The position numbers were made by a program, and so were the translations under genes. The notes below the pieces were generated by a model, which had not been told where the DNA came from, made no database searches, and saw only the letters and a program-made list of their open reading frames with translations. Positions 35,693-47,026 of a stretch of 64,000 bases of DNA are shown in pieces; within the stretch, counting starts at the first letter, position 1; every line of letters begins with the position of its first letter. Location of the stretch: the NCBI GenBank assembly GCA_032622095.1, contig CP136069.1, forward strand, positions 5,630,976 to 5,694,975, read 5' to 3'. The stretch comes from Siphonodentalium dalli. Lineage: Eukaryota; Mollusca; Scaphopoda; Gadilida; Siphonodentaliidae.

Positions 35693-35865
35693 GAAAAAAT
35701 TATTAAAATTGTAAAAAATAATAACAAATGATGAAAAATTGTTAGGCCAATGCATTCTCTTATATATGCGAGGCGACCTATGGTCGACTCGCATATATAA
35801 GAGAATGCATTGGCACAGGATATATGGGTTGATACTAAAATCGGACTTGGCACTCAAAGGGTTAA
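35693..35865. mobile_element. Truncated TTAA MITE family 2 (copy C)
   Basis: The right end is intact: palindrome 35747-35814, gggttgatactaaaatcgga, cttggcactcaaaggg, TTAA (35862-35865). The left end is lost at the junction with the preceding element. Confidence 0.75.
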
Positions 35866-36031
35866 TTATGTACCACGAATGCATGAGTATACTGTCCACA
35901 TGTGGTATAAGTAGGTTATATCATCGTGATAATCATCGTGATAATCATTGAACACATATCGACCAGGCATGTGAAAATTCATACAAGCAATCGCCCGTTT
36001 CCATGCGATCTTTGAAATATATCATTCACCC

Positions 36032-36106
36032 ATAGAGAGCCCCACATTGACTGGAGCAGACAACACTCTACAGTGCATGCTTCCATCTGTGTGAGGCTCC
36101 ATGTAG
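36032..36106. repeat. GAGCCCC hairpin-like segment
   Basis: agagccccacattgactgg ... ctgtgtgaggctccatgtag. Related to the central segment of the head modules and to copies at 48811, 48950 and 53106. Confidence 0.65.
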
Positions 36107-36153
36107 GTTAATTTTTATTTTTATGAAAGTTGGAAGAATAGTAATACCCTGTG

Positions 36154-36367
36154 CCAATGCATTCTCTTATATATGCGAGTCGACCATAGGTCGCCTCGCA
36201 TACATAAGAGAATGCATTGGCCTAACAATTTTTTATCATTTGTTATTATTTTTTATAAAAAATTGTAAAAAATAATAACAAATGATGAAACATTGTTAGG
36301 CCAATGCATTCTCTTATATATGCGAGGCGACCTATGGTTGACTCGCATATATAAGAGAATGCATTGG
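36154..36367. mobile_element. Nested palindrome-pair foldback element
   Basis: Palindromes at 36154-36222 and 36299-36367 face each other across a spacer that is itself self-complementary (atcatttgttattatttttt / aaaaaataataacaaatgat). The whole 214 bp forms one large inverted repeat with a small palindrome in each arm; outer motifs are ccctgtgcc and ggcacaggg. Confidence 0.88.
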
Positions 36368-36502
36368 CACAGGGTATTACTCAAACAAGTGTGACTTCAT
36401 TCAGTCTGCGGGAGATCGGCAGTATATGTATTTAAAGTGAATCTTGATGATAAACATTCACTTTAACAAATCACTTAATGCTAATTCTTTAATTTTGTTC
36501 AA

Positions 36503-36674
36503 ATATACCTGTTAAATATACCTGTTAAATATACCTGTTAAATATACCTGTTAAATATACCTGTTAAATATACCTGTTAAATATACCTGTTAAATATACC
36601 TGTTAAATATACCTGTTAAATATACCTGTTAAATATACCTGTTAAATATACCTGTTAAATATACCTGTTAAATA
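36503..36674 (+). repeat. 13-bp microsatellite (aaatatacctgtt), about 13 copies
   Basis: Perfect tandem copies, ending at gttaaatagatc. Confidence 0.95.
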
Positions 36675-36689
36675 GATCATCCCATTTCA

Positions 36690-36975
36690 AGAAAGGCACA
36701 TCACCTTCCGACCTCGTGAGGGCACAGTCCGCAAGATGTGGGTCCAGCCGCACAAATCTGTGTAAATAAAATATCATTCACATATAAGGACCATGACGGG
36801 AGTTGCGCTGGTGCAGCATTAAATATCATGTACCAGTGCATTCTCTTATGTATGAGAGTCTCCCATAGGAAGCTTCATTTAACATATGAGAATGCACTGG
36901 ATTACAAGTTCTTGACGGGAGCTGTGCTGGTCCAGCATTGAAGATCATGTGCCAGTGCATTATTTTATGTGGTCT
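36690..36975. repeat. Dispersed repeat with gctggtgcagcatt motifs
   Basis: Contains gaccatgacgggagttgcgc, gctggtgcagcattaaatat, a variant palindrome (36833-36900, gtgcattctc ... gagaatgcactgg), then a second gctggtccagcattgaagat. The minus-strand segment gatttgtgcggctggaccca also occurs on the plus strand at 46612-46660. Confidence 0.7.
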
Positions 36976-37437
36976 AACCTGCTCAGTCTAACACCTTGCC
37001 GAGACTCGCAAAACAAACAAGTAGACCTGAATAGACTCTCTCTTTATATAATATCCGAACCACCTTGTATTCAACAGAATTATCATCATTTAGCCACGCC
37101 TCATGCAATCGTAAGTGGAGGAATCGGGCCCGACGAGATCGTGGATAGTTTGTTCAGATGATTGCGATGCCATGGTACATTATGATATCATAGGTTGTTC
37201 CTAAAGCATGTGATTGCCTACCCTACGGTCATTTCCAGCTAAGATTTTTACATACACAAGACTGCGATTACGTCGCAAGTGGAGGTATCCAAGGATACGC
37301 CACGATTTCGCATCTAAAATCAAACAGCGCTTGATATTATTTTTTTATCTACGATTTTGATGTGAGCCTGCGCAATCCAGCTACCGGTTACTTCCTACGA
37401 CGGAAATCTTTCCACTTACGTTTGCATCATGCTCGTC

Positions 37438-37730
37438 TTAACCCTTTACCCAACAGAACGGCCCTGTGCCAATGCATTCTCTTATATATGTGAGTCGACC
37501 ATAGGTCGCCTCGCATATATAAGAGAATGCATTGGCTTAACACATATTAAAAATGATAAAATAGAATGTAGAAAAATATTATAAAAATTGTTAAAAAATG
37601 TAAGAGAAAATTATAAAATTGTTAAAGAATGTAAGAAAAAATGGTAAAAAGTGTTAAAAAAAAGATTTTTTTTAAAGCTGTTGAAGCTTTATTTGGGCAT
37701 TTTTGGCCGCTTTGTTGGGTAAAGGGTTAA
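37438..37730. mobile_element. TTAA MITE family 3 (copy B)
   Basis: TTAA at both ends with ccctttacccaaca / tgttgggtaaaggg. One palindrome (37469-37536); the facing partner is missing, leaving an AT-rich spacer with repeated ttgttaaagaatgtaag. Confidence 0.87.
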
Positions 37731-37796
37731 CGTACACTAATTACAGAACAAAGTTGCCAATTACAGAAATGAATCTGAAATTTGAATTGTGAAACA

Positions 37797-37960
37797 GGTT
37801 CAATCTCGGGTCTGCACAGATTTGTATAAAAACAGGTATGTTCAATCTCAGGTCCGCACAGATTTGTATAAAAACAGGTGTGTTCAATCTCAGGTCCGCA
37901 CAGATTTGTATAAAAACAGGTATGTTCAATCTCAGGTCCGCACAGATTTGTATAAAAACG
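37797..37960 (+). repeat. 42-bp minisatellite (about 4 copies)
   Basis: The unit starts ggtatgttcaatctcaggtc and continues cgcacagatttgtataaaaaca. It has no similarity to the 42-bp monomer in the macro-units. Open frames on both strands (IQICADLRLN peptide) result from the period. Confidence 0.9.
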
Positions 37961-38221
37961 TACTGCAATTATTTTGTACCGATTTATATAATTTTTTATT
38001 AACATGATTAAATGGTTGCATGTGCTGGATTTTGAGACCATACTTGTGCATGAGAAACGAGAAATTGACTTTATGTGGCCTAACCTGCTCAGCCTAACAC
38101 CTTGTCGAGACTCGCTGAGTGGCCCAACACAAACATGTAGACCTGAATATACTCTCTATTTATATAATATCCGAACCACATTGTATTCAACAGAATTATC
38201 ATCATTTAGCCACGCCTCAGT

Positions 38222-39966
38222 TAAGCCTGCATATAGCGTGTCTGTCATTTGCAGAATGAGGTCCCCAGAGGGTGTATTTAGTGACGCTACCCTGCTTAGC
38301 AGGCTAGCATCACCAAATTCACCCTCTGGGGGACCTCATTCTGCTTAGGCCTCATCTTCTGGGAAGTATCTATGGTATCAAATTAACATTGGTTTTAGTT
38401 ACGTTTTCCCATCTGGGAAGTTTCTATATCCCCTAATTTTCAGAAGATAAAATCCATAATCGAGGCTCCCAATGGGTGAACATCACCAACTTCAACTGGG
38501 GAACTTCAATCTGATTCTAGGTGTGCCATAGCAGCTAAGGGCCTAAGCAGAATGAGGTCCCCAGAGGGTGAATTTAGTGTCACTAAATTCACCCTTTGGG
38601 GTAGTCCAAGTCTTCTCGTACTAAACCAGCTAAGATATTGGTAGGGCGAGATGCTGGATTTAGTCCAAGCCCGCCTGCATAGGCTTCTTATAACACGACT
38701 TACGCCCAGGAACTGTGGCGGGAATTTGTGGTGTATTTTACTCGATTAACCTAGCAAATCAATACGTGATGCTATATGCATCGGAAAGGGTGACATCTTA
38801 TGGTCATAATGGTGTATAATAATCTAACTTTAATGTTAAATTACACATAGAATATTCCGGTTGATTGCCACAAACATCGCTTTGTTTCTGTTTGTTTACG
38901 TTTTAACTGAAAGCCGAAGTGGTCCGAATAACTTCGGCATAATCCGCTGGGTATTCTAGTTTCCGTTTCTATATATAGCGCGGGGTTTTCCGAACAAAAT
39001 GGCGAAAACCGATCGCCCCAAAGTCCAGTTTCCTATGTGCTTTGAGAACAATTCCCGCACTAAAAACTTAATGACATAATGGAGGATCAGAACGGTAGTT
39101 TTGTTGACAATTTTCGCAAGCAACTTGTCAAAATTGGAGCAAATTAGAACTCTTATGTCTGACTTGCCATGCGTGTGATGTGCATTTTGACTTTTGTGTT
39201 GATAAAATAATTGGAGAACCGAATCACACAGTTTCGAAATATAGTTCTTCCGTTTTAGTGGGACTTTTCAAACTTAAGGTTCAAAATTTATACAATTTTT
39301 TTTTGATTTTGTGTGTGCTTAACAAGAGACATGATATTGCCCTGTTGGCTTAGTATATATCTTAATTTCGCGGAAGTCCACCAAATGTGGCACCATATAA
39401 GGCATTTTATTTATTCGAATGCTCGTTGTGTTTACACTGTTTTAAACTTTGAGAGGGTTGTAATTCCCGTAATTTATTTAATGTATTACATTTATATCTC
39501 CAATGTTTAATTAATCTATTTATTTTTTATTTATTGACACACATAATTACGATTACAATGGAGAATTCATCGTAATTTGCGTTGTTAGTCCAAAATCTAC
39601 GGAATATTTTCAACGGAAAATGACGAACACAGTTCGCGAGGTCAACTGAGTTCGCATACTTTTAAAAAATTGTAAACATTGCGGTAAATGTCTCTTTTCG
39701 CATTAAATTACCGCTTTCAATTCACAACTGATGTGGGTTTCAGATCAAATAGCATGTCTTCTGCGGAAAATATCCGTTTATTGTCGCAATTGTGATATTT
39801 TATTTCATATAATTATGGTTTTATTTGAGCGGGTCACTAACGCTTAAGTCATGTCATAAGAGAGCATACCGGACGATCTCGGACTAAATACCAGCATCTC
39901 CATCCCAATATCTTAGCTGGTTTTAGTACGAGAAGACTTGGACTACCTCTGGGGACCTCATTCTGC
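38222..39966. mobile_element. GAATGAGG-family composite split by a Mutator-like element
   Basis: The left palindrome (38254-38345), spacer (38348-38547, including aagataaaatccataatcga) and right palindrome begin at 38548. The right palindrome stops in its second arm at ccctttgggg (38601) and resumes at cctctggggacctcattctg (39946-39966). The terminal motif gcaaatgacatacacgctat follows. Confidence 0.85.
38602..39945. mobile_element. 1344-bp Mutator-like non-autonomous element
   Basis: Long terminal inverted repeats of about 65 bp lie at 38602-38667 and 39881-39945: tagtccaagtcttctcgtac on the left against gtacgagaagacttggacta on the right, then ccagctaagatattgg and gatgctgg on both. It is flanked by a 9-bp direct repeat, cctttgggg (38593-38601) and cctctgggg (39946-39954), with one difference. 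Long TIRs and 9-bp duplications are the hallmarks of Mutator superfamily elements. The interior has no transposase frame; the longest frame is 65 codons (39313-39510). Confidence 0.88.
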
Positions 39967-40017
39967 AAATGACATACACGCTATTTGCAGGCTTGGCCTC
40001 AGCAATGTTCTTGTTTA

Positions 40018-40257
40018 TTAACCCTTTGAGTGCCAGGTCCGATTTTTGTATCAACCCATATACCCTGTGCCAATGCATTCTCTTATATATGCGAGTCGAC
40101 CATAGGTCGCCTCGCATATATAAGAGAATGCATTGGCTTAACAATTTTAGTTTTTTTTTTTTTTTTACAATTTTAATATATTTTATTATATTCTTTAACA
40201 TACTTATTGTGTAGGTTTAGATCCGATAATATCGGCCCCTGGCACTCAAAGGGTTAA
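40018..40257. mobile_element. TTAA MITE family 2 (copy B) inserted in a candidate exon
   Basis: TTAA (40018-40021, 40254-40257) with terminal repeats ccctttgagtgccagg / cctggcactcaaaggg and one palindrome (40070-40137). On the minus strand its right end lies directly in the open frame of the candidate exon 40217-40358 and provides that frame with a stop codon. Confidence 0.87.
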
Positions 40258-40358
40258 TTTCAACGCACCCTTTGTGATCCTCATCTTGTGAGCAGTTGGC
40301 CTTGACATAATCCGTCACAATTCTCCGGAAATCAGCAACAGTGACAGCAGTACCTTTA
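40217..40358 (-). CDS. Candidate terminal exon of an unrecognised host gene
   Basis: On the minus strand, a splice acceptor (aaatatcttcag, boundary at 40359/40358) is followed by an open frame whose peptide includes GTAVTVADFRRIVTDYVKAN and then CSQDEDHKGCVEIN. The exon starts with one base completing a codon, exactly the phase in which the candidate exon at 47507-47647 ends. A TTAA-type MITE (40018-40257) then interrupts the frame. As the sequence stands, translation continues 11 codons into the MITE and stops at 40217-40219. Without the MITE the frame would stop soon after, at 39999-40001. I do not recognise the protein family. A partial duplicate of the acceptor region lies near 40976-41000. 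An intergenic chance frame remains possible. Confidence 0.42.
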
Positions 40359-40390
40359 CTGAAGATATTTACAAATGGAGGAAATTATAG

Positions 40391-40800
40391 AGATCCGGGG
40401 GGGGGGGGGGGGGGGGGGGGGGGTGTGTGGGGGAACACCACAGAATACAAGGGTAAACCTGTCTTCGGTAACATGGACAAAGGTGATCATTATCTAGGTA
40501 CACATTGCGAAGCGCCATTAGGACAATTCCATAGTCAGTAAAATTAAAAACAGGAGCATAATAGAGGTATGCCTGGTGTTTTGAAATTTGGAAAATATAG
40601 GTATACATATGACAGAGTATGCGTACCAGTATCGTAGAATCACGCACTAATATAAATGAACTAGTTATACGTAGAGTATTAAAATATTTTTTTAGTTTCA
40701 TGATTGTCCCATACCGGTAATTTCAGTAAAAGATGGGAGCGTGGTACATAGTTAGGTGTTACAAATTTAGAAATTAGGAACGTAAGCATAGGCCGCGAGT
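40391..40800. repeat. Dispersed direct repeat of about 400 bp (copy 1)
   Basis: Shares with 47777-48152, in the same orientation, gatccggggg / gatccagggg, gaacaccacagaatacaa-like, cctgtcttcggtaacatgga, aacaggagcataa, gtcccataccggta and ggtacatagtt. A run of 27 G (40397-40423) sits at its left end where the other copy has only ccagggggctgg. Each copy lies next to one of the two candidate exons. Confidence 0.83.
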
Positions 40801-41169
40801 TTTCGAAAGGGTTAATTTTGAAATTTATAGTTATGTACATGAGTGAGCAGTTGTAGAATGTAAGTGTAGGTGTAAGTCTGAAGTAAAATGCTAAATATCA
40901 CTGGAATCGTCGTCAGTTATGTACCTGGTGATGGAGTGTTTAAACAACAGACCACCGCTTTTCGACACTTTTTACTGAAGATATTTACAAATGGAGAAAA
41001 TTATGTAAAATTCAACACTTACCCATAAGAAATGAAAGTGTCAATGGCACTGTAGCTCAACATTGGTAGGGGAATAATTTAATGGTTGACAGTAAATGGA
41101 GGAATTAGGAAAGCTGCTAATTGAAATGTCTACGTAAGACAAGATGTAAATGTGAAGAGAGACAAAAAA

Positions 41170-42343
41170 TAAATATAGGTGGAAGTAGAGCCTGTAGCCA
41201 GCGTCAATGGATTCAATTTTGAAATCCAAGATGGCTGCCACCGGCCATGTTTTTTGGCTGAATGACCCCCAAAATGACTCGTTCATATCTACATGTCAAT
41301 ATCAACATTCATGAAAAGTTTCATAATGATCCGATCAGGGATGTGGTCTGTAGGGTGTGCTAAAGTATTTTGTGAGGCAAAGAGTAAATTCTAAAATGGC
41401 CACCGGCGGCCATGTATTTTAGCCGAATGACCCCAAAATGACTCGTTCCCATCTACATGTCAATGTCAACATCCATGACAAATTATGAAGATCATGAAGA
41501 TCAAACAAACAGATCGTCTATAACCCATGCTAATGGATTTTGTAGAAATATTTAGTCATACAAAGACTAAAATCCAAAATGGCCATTGGTGGCCATATTA
41601 TTTTGCTGAATGACCCCAAGATGAGTCGTTCCCATCAAGATGTCACCCTGATGATCCAAATGACGTTTGGTGATGATCAGATCAGGGATGTGGTATGTAG
41701 GGTGTGTCAAAGTATTTAGTGATGCAATGAGTAAAATCCAATATGGCTGCCATGTTTTTTGGCCAAATGACCCCAAAATGAACCGTTCCCATCTAGAGGT
41801 CACCCCGATGATCCGTATGAAGTTTGGTGATGATCAGATCAGGGACGTGGTTTGTAGGATGTGTCAAAGGATTTAGTGATGCAAAGAGTAAAATCCAAGA
41901 TGGGCACCATCGCCATGTTTTTTGGCCGATTATTCTTAAAATGACTCGTTCCCATCTACATGTAAATGTCAACATTCATGACAAAATTTTATGATGATCA
42001 GACAAACAGTACAGCCTCTAGCCCGCGCCAATGGATTCAATTTTGAAATCCAAAATGGCCACCAGCGGCCATGTATTTTGGCCGAATTACCCCAAAATGA
42101 TTCGTGCCCAACTAGGGGCCACCCCAAATTGCCAATGAGGAATATGAAGTTTGGTGATGATCGGATCAGGGTTGTGGTCTGTAGGGTGTGTGAAAGTATT
42201 TAGTGATGCAAAGAGTAAAATCCAAGATGGCTCACGGCGGCCATGTTTTTTGACCAAATGACCCCAAAATGACTCGTTCTCATCTAGAGGTCACTCCAAT
42301 GATCCATATGAAGTTTGGTGATGATCGGATCAGAGATGTGGTC
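41170..42343 (+). repeat. Satellite of about 180 bp, left part (about 6 monomers)
   Basis: The monomer has aaatccaagatggccacc, ggccatgttttttggcc, gaatgaccccaaaatgactc, gttcccatctacatgtcaat, atgatcagatcagg and gtgatgcaaagag. Copies diverge by perhaps 10-20 percent. The inner ggccaccagcggcc and ggccatgttttttggcc are short self-complementary motifs. It continues at 45405 after the inserted element. Confidence 0.88.
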
Positions 42344-42351
42344 TGTAAGAT

Positions 42352-44418
42352 CAGGCCTCAGCTCACAAGGCGACTCGGGCGAGATTGTCGCCTTACTGTC
42401 GCTGACTTCGCCCTGTCGTCGCTCTAAGGCGAAATCGAAGTCGCCTTCAAATTTAGGGGGAATTTTTTTTTTTCTTAATTTTTTTTCTAGTTTTTTTTCC
42501 GGACATGTCCGTATATAGATGAATTGTGGCGGCCACCCCAAAAAGAAACAGACGATGCAGAGACAAAGACCCAAGTGTTTAAAATAAACGAGAGGCCGAT
42601 CACGATCGGCAGATGTTTAACCCATACCTTGGCGATAGCGACTAGCCGTAACTGATAATTTTTCAAAGATATGATCACAGGAATTAATCCATATATCAGT
42701 ACCCAACTTGAAATCAAAAGCTCAAATAATTTGTCTTAAGAAAGGGTTAAAGTATTTGGGTTGGGGAGGAGTAGTTTTAAATCTCATAACTCTGTCCCTA
42801 TTCACACAAGGACCTCTCACTGTGAGATCGAATGGTTTAGTGATTTCGGAGGACTTGTTTAGGAGTTTAAGTTAACTCATTGGAAGCAAAAGTGATAAAT
42901 CCCTATCTTTGCCACTTTTGACATGCCAGATATTCAAAATTTATTATTCACTTCTAAAGAGAAATTATAATTGTTGACAAGCCAGACTGCTTAGAACGAC
43001 ATATATGTAGGGGATTCCATCTCGTATTTAAATGGTAATTTAATTACCCCACCCCCTTCCCCCATTCTCCCCAGTTATTTGTTTATCAAACATGGACAGA
43101 TATAAGATCAGATCTGACCTGTGTATTAAATAAGATTAAGTGTTTCATAACAGGGGTGTATGGTTTTCAAAAATATATGTAGTTTGTACAATTCAAAAGT
43201 ATTATCTATATAATGTTATACAGACATAATATGATGGGGATGCTGGCCCCTATGACCACTAAATCGTTCATATAAAAGAAAGTAAGTTAGCCCTCATTTG
43301 AATGGTTTCACACATTACAATGTTTTACAAGTAGCTTGGGCACTAAAAGCCACAACCTTCAATGTTAATCTTCTAAAATTCAATCAACCATGAAAATGTG
43401 AACAAATGGGAAAATAAGGTTCCTGGAAATACTAACATCTACCATATTGATTTTCAAAACAAGTCATCACTTACAATAGTCATGTATATTTATCTGCCTG
43501 TTTCCCATTGTATAGATAAATCATATTGGCTATCAGCTGTTGTTTTAATTTCAAATTGAAAGCATGTGTCTGAAGGGTTAATATATTTTTCATAAATCAA
43601 TTAATCAGTCAATACCAAAATTGATAGAAGTGAATAGTGTGCAAAGATACCCAATAGATATTAAGAGATATGAGGAAGAGTCCATGTACATTATAGCATG
43701 TGTCTATGGAAACCTTGGAAAGGGTTAATTATTTTTGAAGCAAATTAATGGAATTTAGAAGACACTTATATAGGTGAGGGGGGGGGGGGGGGCCTTATCT
43801 CACCCTGTAATGAAATTTCAAGAATAGGAAAAACACCAGTCTTGTGCTGCCATTAATCAATTTGACAGTTAGAATAAACAAACAGCCAGCCACCAGTGTT
43901 GTTTATCTTGCTTGACCCACCAGAGCTCTGTATCATATGTCATCACTCATTTCATAAAAGATTTCACTTGGAATGACAACATCTATAAAAATCCTCTCAT
44001 ATACTCTGGATGTTGGTTGATCACATGGTAATTTATTGATATCATTATATTACATGAAACTATTGCAATAAAATCTTCATATCTTCAAAACAGGATATCA
44101 CACCTAATTAATCGTATAAAACTAAAATAAATGAAAGCGTCAATTTTTTTTTTATTGTTATTAAAGTTCAAACAAAATTTAATATTTGTATATGCTAAAT
44201 TTAGCAAGGAGCTAAATCTAAAAAAATTGAATTTAAAAACAAAACAAAAAAATCTCGAAAAAGGGTCATAACTCCTTTAAAATTAATCGAATCAAACCCA
44301 TATTCGGACTCGATCTGTATTTTGGGCTGTGAAACGCACATACCAAATTTGGTTTCGATCAGATAGAAAATGTTTGAGTTATCGCATTACTCGTCAAGTG
44401 TCTACGGACAGACATACG

Positions 44419-44457
<39 letters not shown>

Positions 44458-45404
44458 GGACGAACGACGAGTGGTCAATCCGGGCAACGACACTATGTTT
44501 ACCATACTATGGTATGGGTAAACATAAAAATAAAATATGACCTATTGTTTTGTTATTCAGTCGCCTTTGTTCGATCCCTTTGCGGTAATGAATGTTAATC
44601 ACAAATGTTTTGACACGCTGAAAACACGATGAGATGTTCGCATCTGTGTTGTTACTGACCATCGTGAGTGTCACAAATAAATGTTTTAATTAACTTAAAA
44701 GACCGCCGTCCCGCTTTTCAGATATAAAACAATTACAACATTATCAGAGTATGTACCAGGCGCTTCGGAAGTTCGTTTCGGTAACGCGTCGGACTTTTTG
44801 AAGAGACCGCGTCGGACTTTTTGAAGAGACCCGCTTCCGTAAATAAACTAATGTCAAGTTTATTGCTTTAATCGGATTATACCAGTGATGTTGGCATTAA
44901 TTAAGGGAGGCCATTAATTAATAAAAGCTTTTGCAACTCCTTTGTTAGTTAGTCCTTATTGTTTATTTTAGCGGACACCCACATTACAGCCGTGATCAAA
45001 TTAAACTTACAAAGTTACATGCATCATAATTCAGACTGTACAAACGTATCTTCCAGGCTGCAGTCTAGGAAATTATACTACTTTCATTTAGTTAAAAAAT
45101 TAACTACTACTGTAGCTTGATAATTGTCTTGCTTAAATGATAGCTAAACATTTCCAAAAATTTAAAATGTATAATAACATTTAATTAAGCTAATTTCAGA
45201 TAAAGTCAAATTTTTTTAGTTTTATTTCATCTTTTAAATTTTGTATTGTCAGATGTTATAAAATAAAGCGATATTTGAAAATTGTCAATTTTTGGTAGTC
45301 TCCCCACTTCTCCCTGAAGTCTCCCTAAATTTCCTGAAGTCTCCCAAAATTTCCTGGAGGGAGAATTAAAGGCTCCCTGTTCTGGACCCCTAGGCTGAGG
45401 CCTG
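42352..45404. mobile_element. 3053-bp hAT-like element, transposase lost
   Basis: Starts caggcctcagc (42352) and ends gctgaggcctg (45394-45404), perfect 11-bp terminal inverted repeats of the CAG...CTG type. It is flanked by the 8-bp direct repeat tgtaagat (42344-42351 and 45405-45412). Removing element and one repeat restores the satellite monomer (gatgtggtctgtaagatgtg), which matches the intact copy at 45725-45744. The 8-bp duplication and TIR style indicate hAT. No frame above about 90 codons survives, so it is non-autonomous or degraded; it holds a GACA-tail repeat (44260-44520) and a 12-base G run near 43782. Confidence 0.88.
44260..44520 (+). repeat. GGAC/GACA-tail dispersed repeat, nested in the hAT-like element
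   Basis: Contains ctcgaaaaagggtcataact, aacccatattcggactcg, acgcacataccaaatttggt, a cagacagacagacagacaga run (44403-44460) and the palindrome accatactatggtat. Related to 33580-34217. Confidence 0.75.
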
Positions 45405-46135
45405 TGTAAGATGTGTCAAAGGATTTAGTGATGCAAAGAGTAAAATCCAAGATGGCCACCAGCGGCCATGTTTTTTGGCCAAATGATCCTAAAATGACTC
45501 GTTCCCATCTAAATGTAAATGTCAACATTCATGACAAATTTCATAAAGATCCAACCAAAGATACGACCTGTAGCCTGTGCGAAAGTATTTAGTGATGCAA
45601 AGAGTAAAATCCAAGATGGCTGACGGCGGCCATGTTTATTGGCCAAATGACCCCAAAATGACTCGTTCCCATCTAGAGGTCGCCCCGATGATCCATATGA
45701 AGTTTGGTGATAATCGGATCAGAGATGTGGTCTGTAGGATGTGCCAAAGGATTTAGTGATGCAAAGAGTAAAATCCAAGATGGTCACCAGCGGCCATGTT
45801 TTTTGGCCGAATTATCCTAAAATGACTCGTTCCCATCTACATCTAAATATCAACATTCGTTAAAATTTTTATGATGATCACACAAACAGTACGGCCTGTA
45901 GCCCGCGCCAATGGATTTAATTTTGAAATCCAAGATGGCCACCAGCGGCCATGTTTTTTGGCTGAATGACCCCAAAATGACTCGTTCCCATCTACATGTC
46001 AATGTCAACATTCATGACAAATTTCATAAAGATCAGATGAAAAATACGACCTGTAGCCCGCGCCAAAGGAAATTGTTGAGAGAAACACGCACACACGGAC
46101 GACGGACGCCAACCCATGGCAATAGCTCAAACTTA
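45405..46135 (+). repeat. Satellite of about 180 bp, right part (about 4 monomers)
   Basis: Continuation of 41170-42343. The last monomer ends with gcccgcgccaaagg followed by acgcacacacggacgacgga, an ending that may mark the true terminus of the family, and an agttgagctaaaaag stretch. Confidence 0.87.
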
Positions 46136-46263
46136 CAAAGTAAGTTGAGCTAAAAAGATAAGGCATTTGTTTCCAAAACTATACCTAAGTTGCACCTACA
46201 GTGTTGTTGAATCAACAATGAAATTACCCCAGAAAACCTCTTGCTCATAGATGAGCCACCATA

Positions 46264-46502
46264 CAGTAATGCTCTAAATAATCGACTACTTAACCACAGC
46301 AGAAATATGGGTAACTTTTCAGGATTTAGTCGGAAATATGGCTTGTTGACATTCATCCGAAAGCTCTCAGTCCATAGACAAGTATACATAAGAGAATGTA
46401 CTGGCTTACAAGGTCAAGGCAAATATTGTTTAGCCAATGTAATCTCTTTATATATGTGAGTCTTCCTATGGGAGACTCACATATATAAGAGAATGCATTG
46501 GC
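46264..46502. mobile_element. Partial CAGTAATG-family MITE and a palindrome module
   Basis: The left arm (cagtaatgctctaaataatc, then gggtaacttttcaggattta) starts at 46264 after TA. The right arm is absent. A palindrome module at 46433-46502 has an altered inner stem (gtgagtcttcctatgggaga). Confidence 0.75.
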
Positions 46503-46509
46503 ACAGGGT

Positions 46510-46690
46510 TTTCAGGAATTATATAATTATGTCACGCTGGTGCAGCAATAAAGATCCTGTGCCAGTGCATAAGACTTTAGTCCTTATATGTGAATGATAT
46601 TATATTTACACAGATTTGTGCGGCTGGACCCACATCTTGCAGATTGTGCCCTCACAAGGTAGGAAGGTGATATATTTATGGGCCTATTTC
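46510..46690. repeat. Dispersed repeat shared with 36690-36840
   Basis: acgctggtgcagcaataaag, gatttgtgcggctggaccca, catcttgcagattgtgccct. It is in the opposite orientation to the copy near 36700. A 47-bp stretch between tttacacag and ggtaggaag looks like a mini-exon with splice sites but is part of the repeat. Confidence 0.65.
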
Positions 46691-47024
46691 AACAATTTAA
46701 TTGTCCCAGGCTACAGCCAATGTAGCGTTTACCATTTTTACACCACAGCCACTGGTATGGTGGTAACTAAATATTGTACCCCAAACTTGGAATGTGGTTG
46801 ATAGATATATCAGCATAATGTTCCGTAATTACTCTTAGTCTATAATATGGGTGAAGGTCATTTGACATCCAAACCAAATGACGGTTAGCCATAAATTTAA
46901 ATCATACCTATGTTGGCTTCAATCCTTATAGTTCATTATATTCATTTTTTACGTAAAATGTATATTTAAAAAAAATATATATATACATTTTTCAGAAAAC
47001 ATATATTACAAAAAACTAGAAATA
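46691..47024. other. No recognised element; weak plus-strand frame
   Basis: An open plus-strand stretch to about 46802 includes QCSVYHFYTTATGMVVTKYC after a possible acceptor (aattgtcccag). Nothing else supports a gene here. Confidence 0.25.
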
Positions 47025-47026
47025 TA

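Noticed and set aside
37741-38041. Minus-strand frames with IQICADLRLN repeats
   Set aside because: Artefact of a 42-bp, four-copy minisatellite.
41041-42203. Short frames across the roughly 180-bp satellite
   Set aside because: They repeat the same peptide fragments (for example FGQKTW) in different monomers and are broken by the divergence between monomers.
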